A stretch of DNA of 64,000 nt from Patiria pectinifera (Eukaryota; Echinodermata; Asteroidea; Valvatida; Asterinidae): assembly GCA_029964075.1 (NCBI GenBank), contig CM057140.1:5350643-5414642 (forward strand), written 5' to 3'. The position numbers and the translations under genes are program-made. The first letter of the stretch is position 1. Each line of letters opens with the position of its first letter. This document shows positions 35,736 through 45,486 of the stretch, piece after piece. The notes under the pieces were generated by a model. It was not told where the DNA came from. It was given only the letters and a program-made list of their open reading frames with translations, and did not search any database.

Positions 35736-38142
35736 TGAATAAAAAAACAAACTAACTACAAACGGAAATTTCCAACGGTGCTTCCTTAAGACGCACCGTT
35801 GGAATGGCCTTCTTTCGTTGATTTCTTCAAAATGGCCAGATTTCTTCAGCTTGCCAGAAAGAATAACTTCACAGGCAGTTTAGTCCCATTACTATTCTTC
35901 AACCAAGTATGTTTTTCAACAATAATTACGTCAGGTATTTTTTGGATAGCCGCAAATGGTGGACTCTGGCTTTAAACCTTTTCCTAAAGCAATTATTTCG
36001 GTTTGCGATAGTGTTGCTTTGGATAGATTGGTTATAAAGGATTGACATTGTTCTGCTAGTTAGCGCAAATGATTGTAGTTGGCTTGTTTGGTTCTCGATT
36101 TGCATTTGTTGGAGAAATGGTTAGATTTCAGTTGACTTATAGTGATCTCTCAGTTTCTTTGTTGAGTTTTCTTCTTGCCATGGTAGTTGTAGGGTTTTTA
36201 GGTTTGATCATAACGGATAATCTCAAGTAACAGAAAATAAACTCACATTGTTTGCGTCAACGGCGTTGCGTTCGTCACGTCTAACGCGCAATTTGTACCT
36301 TTCCTCCAGCACGTGACCCTCCAGGCAAGGCCGTGCGTATGCACGCGCTGCCGATCTAGTCTGTTTATTCTATATCTATGGTTGTACGTGCGTCACACAC
36401 AAGGAACGGTGAGCGTCAACCAGCGTAATGTCCCGCCCACGGGACGTCATTGCTAAAGGTGAAAGGACGCCCATTTTTGGTAGCGCACGGAGCAAACAAC
36501 CGCAGATGGGGCGCGATCTGAACATTACGATTGTCTAAAAAATAGCATATGGTCACCAAACAAAAAACCAAATCCAAAGGTTAGGTCGAAAATCTTATCT
36601 GATTTCCCGCGCAATGTGTACACAATAGTCGCGAATGTCCTTGTTTACGCACCATGTTATTTTTTTTTCAAATGGAATCAATGAATTGAAAGGATTTTAC
36701 AGAAAGTATTTCAGTTTTCGATCTGCAAGTCGATCTGTCGTATACTTGCCACCTCAAATCTTCGAGTTTGTAAAGCATAAAAAATAACATTGTATACGAT
36801 TAGAAACGTTATTTCCCCTCTACAAAATAAACTTAACTTGTGAGGCAAAATATAAAGAATGTTGCACAGATGATTTTTAACTCATTAATCATGTGACTGC
36901 AGACGCAGAGCTCATCGGAGAGTCTAGTTCAAGAATTTCAGGTAATGAATAATGAAAGGTTTGTGGAAACACCATGTTCGAATAATTTATCAACTAAGAG
37001 AATGGTTGTGAAAAGAACCAGAGGTATAAATAAACTTGACGTTCCGGTCAGTACGCTCTGACCGGAATGAAGGAGAGTGCCTAAACTCTAAGAAAGCAAA
37101 AGTGAAATCGATCCAAGTAGCTGGGATCCTAGAGCAAGCTAGGTGCCCACTGAAGTGGAACAGTGGGGTTGCCGTCTCAGTGGGGGAAGAGCCTAGGGTA
37201 TAGGAGACCGATCAGTCTAATATTGTTACACGATTTTTTGACAATATTCTGTATTAAACCGACCATAATTAATGCTTTAATATATTAGAGATTTTATTTG
37301 TGAGAAGATCATTCACTTTATATACAAGAAACTAAATATGATTGAATTATAAACTTCGAGGTACAGACACCAACCATGCTGTATGAATTTGATATTTTTA
37401 TTCATTTCTGTAAGCTACATAGTTATTCATATCGTTTCCAAATTTGATTTCATATCACCAAGCAAAATCAGTTCAGAAATTATTCAGCTAAAGAAATGCT
37501 TGACACAGGTTTATCAGAACCAGACAAGTCTAAAAAGCTTGTACCTATGCATGTATTTTGTTATTGAATTGTATATCAAATACACCCACTGTCTTCTAAT
37601 TGCTACCGCTAGCCTGAGAGCATTGATTTGCATTGTTCAAGTATGCGTTTCCATTTTTCCATAAATGGTTTTTGTGGTTTTTCGTATCTGGCAGTCAAAA
37701 CAGCAGTGGGCTGCAATGTGGTACTTAAATAGTCTACGAACACACAAAATAGACAGAACAATCTCTAAAAGAAATTGTTCAGTGCTGATCATTATTCACC
37801 TTTGCAAAAAAATAAATACATAAAAATGGCTACTCAAACGGAAAGACTCTTATACTTCCACAGCCTTGAATACTGCATTTGAATTTTGTTGTTGTTGTTG
37901 TTGGGGGGGGGGGGAGTGTTGTAGAAATGTACAATCCGCTTGCAAGAAGCTCGTTTTCAGTGTTTGATTACATGTGTATTAATGGTTTTGAAAGGGACAC
38001 TTAGCGTTTAGACCGCCTCCCATGCTGTAATAATAATTAATAAGTAACCCAATTAACCTTATATCCTGTGTAGAATTGGATTTTTGTCTGGTGACTCACA
38101 GGGTAAAAGTGCTTTTCATGTGCATGAGCGAAGCGAAGTATC

Positions 38143-39030
38143 ATGAAGCTGCATGTATTTCAACCTTGCTCCATGACTGTACACACGCGGCGGTACGCCG
38201 GTGTTGCCTATAGACCGTCTGGTTTCAAGTATGGTTGCGTTTACACTGCAGTGTGCATCGATTTTAAATCTCAATTTCCTTGCCACATAGGCCATCAGCC
38301 TCGGTCCAAAATTTTTGCCACTGGTATCGAATGAGGGGAATAATCGTCAAAGCGGTTTTTGGCAAGGTATACACCTCCGGAGTTGGAAAATATGTGATAG
38401 CATTGCAGCGGTGACAGCTTTTTGGATATTTTCACCCTTTTTCTCAAAATGTCCATCAAAATGCTTGTTACCACTCTTGGGGCGGTACACCTTGCGCATG
38501 CTTACTATAATCATTTATGCTCTGATTTGATACCGTCCAAACCCCCACGCTGATGACCTTACAGTATTAAAAAATCGGAATTAAATCTACTGCTTTGTCA
38601 ATCAAGACCATTCATTGCAGGTCTCAAAGCGCTACATACGTAGTAATTGACTAACACCGTGACGATAGTCAAGTTGAAATACCCACATTGATTTTTAATC
38701 CTATGACAGCATTATCACAAGAAAATGATGCATTGTTACTAACAAAAGACCTGGAAATGATTTAACACGGCCCTGCGTTTAAAAATAAATAGCGCCCAGT
38801 ACTTTAAATTGGAGTCGTTTGATATCTTTTGTTCACATTGCGCCAAGCGATCGACTATGGACGATGTGCAAATGAGGCTGTTGTTATATGACTTGGTTTT
38901 AAACGGTATATTGAAGATAGGAATACATGGATATCTTTTAAAATTCATTATTCATGAGGGAATAAACAGCTGCGGTTTTTCTGCTCAGACCGTCACGAGT
39001 TGATGGTTGTTTGCTGTGGTACAACTAGTG
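38143..39030 (-). pseudogene. Truncated promoter/exon-1 block (remnant)
   Basis: The stretch from 38143 matches the start of exon 1 and its upstream sequence (the TTGAAACCAGACGGTCTAT stretch on the minus strand, and the GGTCTCAAAGCGCTAC region), but homology begins inside the first few codons, so almost the whole exon and its donor are missing. About 300 bp of unrelated sequence (about 38290-38580) interrupts the block. It lies 3 kb downstream of the intact exon 1 in transcription direction. Confidence 0.6.
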
Positions 39031-39183
39031 TTCTTTCGTTTTAGACGGTCCGTACCCTGTCCAATACACGTATCCTGTCCAATCAAAAGCCGTGCAAAAC
39101 AATCACGGCTCTCCCGTCAATAATTAGCCAGATGACGATCGTTCTTTTATTAGGCAATGCATCACTGCTATGACGTTGCAATC

Positions 39184-39231
39184 TTAACGGCCGTGTAAAA
39201 CCTTGCGCAAGGTTTAAAACGGCTGTTAAGA
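39184..39231. repeat. 48-bp palindrome next to a MITE
   Basis: CTTAACGGCCGTGTAAAACC and its inverse surround CTTGCGCAAG; one mismatch here, and the copy at 60.27-60.32 kb is closer to perfect. Absent beside the 17.3-kb MITE copy, so it is a separate insertion. Confidence 0.6.
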
Positions 39232-39235
39232 ATAA

Positions 39236-39747
39236 AGGGAATATACATCATTTGCTTTTGCTGTAATTTTCAGAAATGGATGGAATTGGGGGGTTGGAAA
39301 TATATAACAAATATAGTTACACTGACTTTTTTGAGGTTTTGGGTTCGAAAATGCTATAAAAACCAAGAAAAAACAATCATTTTCCTGTAGTCTGGTTCCC
39401 AGACTTCATTTAAGAAGAACAAAGCAGTTTACAGGGGAACTGTGAGGTCAGGGAACCAGTCTAGCTGGCTTGTACCCGTTCATAGGTGTGTACTCGATTG
39501 CAAACAAGTGCGATGGCCAATGGGGGCCAGTATTTGAAAAAAAACAAGCCATTTTTTTTCCAACGCTGATCGGCCGATCAGCGTTGGAAATTGATACAAA
39601 AACACCACTTTTCTTGAAAATGACAGTATACCAGGTGCCATGATTTTACAGGATGCTTTACACTTTCATTCACTAACAGTCCAGCAAGGTAATTCAAAAT
39701 GATTTGGTAGTTTTATTTTTGATGTTTGCAAATGTTGTATTTTCTCT
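39236..39747 (+). mobile_element. TTAA-flanked MITE, copy 2, with 28-bp perfect palindrome
   Basis: A 512-bp copy, ends AGGGAATATACATC and TGTATTTTCTCT, right flank TTAA, left flank mutated. At 39560-39587 lies a perfect palindrome centred on GATCGGCCGATC. It is part of the duplicated segment shared with 60.3 kb. Confidence 0.65.
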
Positions 39748-40300
39748 TTAATTCATTACTCTCTAATTCCCCGATTCATATTTTTTTGTTTGAAAAGCGT
39801 TATATAAGTTTTCCCGCATATTTGTAAACTTTTTTTTTCATTCAAATTCATATACGGTTTACTAAAATTTCGCCTTGAAAATTCATAATGTTGCATACCC
39901 TATGTTAAATTGTGTCTTCGGTTGCTTATTTTCGCACTTTTTTCAAACAGTTTTATACCTTATCCATACTTTTTCAATTTCGTCATCTGCAATTGCCGAA
40001 CGGACGATAGATGAATCAATTTCATTATTTGCAATCAATGTCATATTAATTTCATTCAAAATCGTCTAATGAATGTATGTATTTTTGGTTCATTGTTCAG
40101 CAATCGATAGCTGTGTAAAAGTCTTACTCCCGGGCCTACATTGTGCGCTTACACCTTTGGATCTTATTGTTAACCCTCTGCATGGATGGGTGCACAACTT
40201 GTGTTCCATTCTTCACGATGATGCGTGCAGACGCCATTGGTGGGTTGCAGTACATACACACGATCTTTGTTTTCTCTCCGAGGGAGTTATTTATGAATTA

Positions 40301-40302
<2 letters not shown>

Positions 40303-40341
<39 letters not shown>
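40303..40341. repeat. AT dinucleotide microsatellite, copy B
   Basis: About 19 AT/TA units, the short counterpart of the tract at 61.4 kb. Confidence 0.9.
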
Positions 40342-40346
<5 letters not shown>

Positions 40347-41188
40347 TGCTGTCGATGCGAGCGCCGTGGATGAAGGATGTTTAATATATTCCAACCACAT
40401 CAAGTTTCGTGAGCAGTATTTGTGGAACCACTTTGGCCACTCAGATGAAGACCGCTGACATTTAAAGCGTTACATGGAGTACGATTCGAAATATCTCAGT
40501 CACCACAGTTTTGTATTTGTTTGGAAATTACATAACATTGGAATATCATCTGAGAAGTATTGATTAGTAAGTTTCTAAAAATCAAATTGTTAATTCAGTT
40601 ACTTATCACTTCTCTATGGTTGTCAATGAATTGTTCTTTTTGTTCTATTTCTAAGGGACATTATTATATAACAAAAGAAGGTTTTAAAAAAAAATGTTGT
40701 ACGTAAATGGTTGAAGATTAGATATGAACATAAAACAAATGAAAAAGCTTATTTGTAGACCTTTAAAAAAGCAAAGACAAACAGTAAATATAAGTTTCAA
40801 TTTTAACTTCAAAATATAAATTATACATAAATAAACAAATACGAATTAAAAATAAAGGAAACTAGAATTATAATTATTAAAATGAAACTAAAAAGGGAGA
40901 GAGTGTACATTTAACTGTACATTCTTATGTACAGTTGACTGAACATTCTCAAACATAATCGACACTCTACTGAAAAGAGTGACGTCACAAGAGACATTTA
41001 ATTGGGGCAAGAGCACCGTAAGGGAGGGGGATCGAGAATGGGGAGGCCAAGCGATGATCCCCTACCCGTAGCGCTGCCTCTGTCGGTCTGTTAGTCAGTC
41101 GGGGAGTCGGTCAGTCAGTCAGTCAGTAAATTAGATTAGTATAAAAAGAACGTTGTATGTGGTCAACAATAAAAACTGTTTCACTTAC

Positions 41189-41385
41189 AGTACTTTGGTG
41201 TCGTTTGGTATCCCCTTCGGTAACTCCATCAGACCTCTATCACTGCAGTCAACTATGCGAAGCCCATGGTCGCTACACTCACACACCTCACACGCTTCCT
41301 TGCTTGCATGAACCGTCAAAATAAGAGTTGCACAGTGCAACATCGCCAAACCTAAAATGAACTTCATGTACCAACCCCGCTCCAT
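41189..41385 (-). CDS. Receptor exon 1: signal peptide and LRR N-terminal cap
   Basis: The ATG at 41385 starts MERGWYMK; residues 9-27 are strongly hydrophobic and cleavage is plausible near HAS-KEAC. Cysteines 32, 35, 37 and 47 form an LRRNT pattern (C-x2-C-x-C-x9-C) followed by the GLMELPKGIP stretch typical of the first LRR turn. The exon ends in phase 2 before GTAAGTGA and joins exon 2 as codon CT+A (Leu). Near-identical copies lie at 63207-63403 and, more diverged, at 1154-1350, so this is one of several alternative or paralogous first exons. Confidence 0.8.
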
Positions 41386-42081
41386 GCCTGTATATACACC
41401 GGGTGTTGCACAGACTGTCTGGTTTCAAGTATGGTTGGGTTTAGATTGCAGTGTGCTTTCGATATTAAATCTCGATTTATTTTCCTAACAGAGTTAAATC
41501 AACTCCTGTTTCAATTGAAACTCGGAAGTAACAATCTGAGCTCATTCCTTCCAGGTCTAAAGAGATATGTACGTAGTAAACTAGCACGAATACCCTGTGG
41601 AAATTCCCAATATTTATTTTTAACCCCATGACAACATTGTCACATGAGGTTGATCTGCAAATGATCAACAGACCTGCAAATGATTAAACGCGGACGTGCG
41701 TTGAAAAATTAACAGCGCCAACTCCAAGGAGTTGGCGCTGTTAATTGTTAATCTTTTATTTAAACTGCGCAAGGCGATCGACTGTACTAGTGGGCGACAT
41801 GCAAACGAGACTGTTTGCTTCGCAGGTTAAATGTCGCATTCGATAGTAATTACATATGTCGTCATTGTTTTTTACAATGTGATTGGCTTATAGTGCAATT
41901 AATATTTAAATTGTATGACTAGGTTTTAAATGTTATATTGAAGATAGGAATGCATGGATATCTTTAAAAATACTTAATGTGGGAATAAACAGCTGCTGAG
42001 AGTTGGTCATTCGTGACGGTTGTTTTGCTCAGACAGTCGCGTGTTGAATATAAGCGTTTGGCGCGGAACAACTATTCTTTC

Positions 42082-43229
42082 TGTAGGGGACCCAATGATA
42101 TCCCTTTAATTTGTTGCATGTCCTTCATTGTCGTCCTTAGTTTTGTTCGTAACGATCTTTAATTTAGTACGTGTAGTTCATCACAAGTTTTAATCATTGA
42201 AAATGCGGGCCAAGGACCTTGAAATGTAGCAACATTTGTTTATTTTTGATCAATGTACTCTTTGTTGTAAATTTCCGAGGTTTGGCGGCCTGATATCAAC
42301 TTTAGGTTTTTACGAAGGGTTTAGGCTGTACTACACGGGCACATAAATACCGCCCAATACGCGGGTTTTGGCACCGCCTGCCCGACTCTTTGCAGGTAAT
42401 CATGTCCTTTCTTTTACTCTCATTTTTGTAGCGTAAAATTCATTATTTTGTGGAAACTTTTGAGGTCAGATGGCCTACTACCTTTACCGCAATTTATCAT
42501 AGATTGGTTTAATAAGGATGGGGATAGCTTTTGTTGGATTGAAAATGTGGAATTTAGGTGAAGTTTGAGGTAGTGTAATGTTGGAACTTTAACGTGGATT
42601 TTTGACGTGTACATGTACGTGCGTTGTGACTGTGTAAAACATCACCTGGGTTAACGTGCAAGACTTACGAGATTTATTGGATTGTGGGATTAGATTTGGA
42701 TTTTATGTGACATAGTAATTTAACTGTAACACCTTTACATGTGTGGGATTAAGTGTAGTTACCCTGGAAATTTAAATCGCTCGCTGTCAAGTTTAGTAGG
42801 CATGGCGGCCGTGTTGTATACTCGGGGAGGGTTTGTGTGTGTGCGGTGAGTGTGCGTGCGATCGTCGGTCAGCCAGCGCGCGGGGTTGACCTGTCTGCTT
42901 GCGTCCCTGACCCGTGTAGCCGGCGCTGCCTTCATGCCTATTCAGTTACATGTACAGTATGTTGTTTTCAATTAAGTGAGGCCCAAATTGGCTTTTATTG
43001 TTTAATGTTTATTGTGTATGTTTATTGATAATGAATTATGTGTAACAAAATTAACAGACCGCCTGCCCGACTCTTTGCAGGTAGCCCCAGTCTCGGGGCC
43101 TGACTACACTATACTGGCAGAATAAACCCCCTGAGGGAAGAGAACTGAAGCCCTGTGCACACTCGTGAACCTGCGTGCCTAGCCCCCTCCTTCCTCTTCC
43201 CCCCTTACCACCGGCCCCGGTTCTCCACA
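42082..43229 (+). repeat. 5' LTR
   Basis: Starts TGTAGGGGACCCAATG, ends TTCTCCACA. It contains two copies of CCGCCTGCCCGACTCTTTGC followed by AGGTA (about 42374-42398 and 43060-43084) and a late AATAAA near 43121, a plausible polyadenylation signal. Confidence 0.93.
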
Positions 43230-44218
43230 AGCGTAGTCGGCAGGATCGAGTTTTTACAGAAGCTGCGAGAGGACAGGGAACAAGAGGACCAGGAGAGGCT
43301 CCTACAATCGTGGCTGGTCTGGAAGGCTTTCTTGGATTTTCTACCAGTTGTATTATATATTCTCTAAGTCGTTATTTAACTACATTTGTAATTCTATTTG
43401 GAAGTCCATTAACCCCAGTTTTTACATCGGAATAGAGACCCTGGTTGCTTGTTTTAGTAGTATTATATACAAGAATTGCCTGTTGCTTGCTGAGTGAGAG
43501 TTGAAATTGTTTAGCACCGTATATTGGACATAAGAATTTATTCATACCGTGATATTCCCTTTTAATGTGCTTCCTGTTTTGTATTGAATAGAATATAGAT
43601 TTGCCTTGATAGAGTTGCCTTGATTTGCCTTGCCAGAATAACTTGGATAGAACATAGATTTGCCTAACATCACGCTTTGGACCTTGAAAAAAAATAAGAA
43701 TTCATAACAGTGCATTTTATTTTTACTGTAAATGTATGTTAGCTTGTAATCCTATTTAGTCGGAAAGTAAGTTTAATCATAAGAGAGAGAGTTTGTCCAA
43801 GGCTTTGTTACATCATTCCAATATTTCAGGAGTGTTTATAAGTCTTGCCACTGAATGTGTACTTATAGGGGGTAGTGTACATTTGGAAAAAAAATCTGAA
43901 ATACCCCTAATTCAGTTTATCGTTTTTTGGCTTATTGCATCTGGGGATATATTGTTTTACCCCAAGTGTGTACCAGGATATAATTTGTGTGTCGTAATAT
44001 TGATACCAGTGAGCAATATTCGATGTTTCGAGGGTGTTCGCCATTTTTGCATATTTCGTACATTGAAATTGGTCTGAGGTATTTTAGGCAGTGACCTGGT
44101 GGACACTTATTTGCAAAAATACCGTTTACATTTCCTGGTTCACAAAGTTTTTGTCTTAATGCAAACTGCCCTTGCCGTAATCTTATACCTGTTCTGTATT
44201 CCCATTGTAACTGGCAAT
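43230..44218 (+). other. Retrotransposon leader, no supported gene
   Basis: About 1 kb between the 5' LTR and the gag ATG. The primer-binding site would start at AGCGTAGTCGGCAGGATCGA, but I could not match it to a tRNA 3' end with confidence. Short open frames here look incidental. Confidence 0.5.
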
Positions 44219-45394
44219 ATGACACTTTACGTGAAAATTCAGGGGCCCACATCCATCCACCAGTTTCCCTTGCAGGACGACGGAGGTCCACTGTGTCTTT
44301 CTGTCCTTCAGGCTCAGTACCCGACGGCAACAGGCCTCCTGTATTCTGAGGGTACAGACAAAGTGGTTGTTCCGGCCTCACAAGATGTCATTAAACCCCC
44401 AGCCGGAGGATGGTTGGAACGTACATACTCCGTCCTGCTCCCGGAGCCGGTGCCCCCTACCCCTGGGGATGCAGCGATGGTGGACGTTCAGCTACAATTG
44501 GCCAAGCTGCTCAAGAAACCACAGCAGCAGCTGGTAATGGCACCGGAGAGGAAAATATCTGTTTTTGATGGCAAAGCTAGCGAGATAGAGGACTTCATCA
44601 AGAGCATTGAATATGCTTTCGAGCGCTACGCCATCCCCCCATCTCAAAGGGGGCCGTTCTTGTTGGACTACCTCCGCGGAGGACCCAAGACCGAGGTAAA
44701 GGCTCTCCTAGCAGCAAAGACGCAGGCTGATGAAATTCTCGGATTTCTTCGAGAGTCTTATAGCGACAAGCTACCCGTCGGGGAACTACAGCGCATGTTC
44801 CTTGAGCGACAGCAGAAGTATGGCGAACCCATCAGGGACTATGCGGTTGATCTTGAGAAGAGATTTATGCGCCTCACCCGGCGAGACCCCAAGCTGTACT
44901 CGGAGCCAGACACTACCTTGGCGGAGCAATTTGTGGAGGGCATCCGAGACACGTACCTTCGGAACTCCTGCAGAGATCAGCACGAGCGGGGTACGATGGG
45001 GAGTTTTAGGGAGATCAGGGAATACGCCATAAAGCGTGAAGGACAAGAGGAGGCGAGGCACATGGTGTCTGGTTCTGATGGAGTTCACAGTGCATCTCTA
45101 CAGATGGGGGGAAGTAGCGCCCCTCCAAACGAGTCCCTCCTAACTGCCCTCAACCACATGTCTGACCGAATTGTCGAAGCAGTGAAGCAGGTAGTCGGAG
45201 CCCCCCAGCCCGGTCCGGCCCCTTTGAGTACACCATATCACCCGCCCTACGGAGGGGTAGGCCTGGCATGGTCGATGAATCGCAACCAGTCGCCTCGCTC
45301 TGGTGTTTGTTACCGTTGTGGCATGCCGGGTCACTTTGCTCGGGAGTGCCGTATGGGAGGGCCACCTCCACCACCTTCCCGTCGGGCAGAATAG
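44219..45394 (+). CDS. gag: Gag polyprotein of the Ty3/gypsy element
   Basis: Structural capsid/nucleocapsid precursor, about 391 aa from ATG 44219; the frame is open further upstream, without a clear ATG context. Middle part (FDGKASEIEDFIKSIEYAFE ... EQFVEGIRD) is the retrotransposon gag fold region; the C-terminus has one CCHC zinc knuckle, CYRCGMPGHFARECRMGG. Stop TAG at 45392-45394. An ATG at 44478 (MVDVQLQLAKLL) is an alternative start. The frame differs from pol. Confidence 0.85.
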   Translation: MTLYVKIQGPTSIHQFPLQDDGGPLCLSVLQAQYPTATGLLYSEGTDKVVVPASQDVIKPPAGGWLERTYSVLLPEPVPPTPGDAAMVDVQLQLAKLLKKPQQQLVMAPERKISVFDGKASEIEDFIKSIEYAFERYAIPPSQRGPFLLDYLRGGPKTEVKALLAAKTQADEILGFLRESYSDKLPVGELQRMFLERQQKYGEPIRDYAVDLEKRFMRLTRRDPKLYSEPDTTLAEQFVEGIRDTYLRNSCRDQHERGTMGSFREIREYAIKREGQEEARHMVSGSDGVHSASLQMGGSSAPPNESLLTALNHMSDRIVEAVKQVVGAPQPGPAPLSTPYHPPYGGVGLAWSMNRNQSPRSGVCYRCGMPGHFARECRMGGPPPPPSRRAE

Positions 45395-45486
45395 TACCGG
45401 GGCCCGCCGTTCCCATCAGCAGGCCAGAGGCCAACTGAGTACCCACCTGAGCATTACGGTCGTGGAGGCACAACCCAAGGGAACAC

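Larger units (their letters stand above)
6896..41385 (-). other. Gene locus: LRR receptor with cysteine-rich stalk and multi-span membrane domain (17-18 exons)
   Basis: Minus-strand gene assembled from 18 candidate exons, each bounded by AG and GT. The summed length of all 18 (3399 nt) divides by three. Using only one of the two exons at 18730-18819 and 17093-17164, the protein is 1102 aa (17093-17164 used) or 1108 aa (18730-18819 used). Predicted order, numbered on the 1102-aa form: signal peptide 1-28, LRR N-terminal cap about 32-50, LRRs about 50-420, cysteine-rich region about 440-667, then about eight membrane segments from 669 to 1071. The cysteine-rich part resembles GCC2/GCC3 (ephrin-receptor-like) repeats, and the membrane part recalls TRP-like multi-span regions; both are inference from motif look. 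Single-LRR exons of about 72 nt with phase-2 introns are also known from LGR glycoprotein-hormone receptor genes, but this membrane domain is not a rhodopsin-type 7TM. Likely a cell-surface receptor or channel; ligand unknown. Confidence 0.8.
36220..41854. repeat. Duplicated segment, copy B (contains exon 1 and its remnant)
   Basis: From 36568 to 41854 this matches 57717-63869 nearly base for base, including the remnant exon block, the TTAA MITE, the AT tract, the AGTC tract and intact exon 1. Homology ends at GATAGTAAT (41854); the Ty3/gypsy element starts 228 bp further on. Confidence 0.85.

Noticed and set aside
43932..44381. A 149-aa minus-strand frame over gag
   Set aside because: It is antisense to the gag N-terminus with no domain; a shadow of the real frame.
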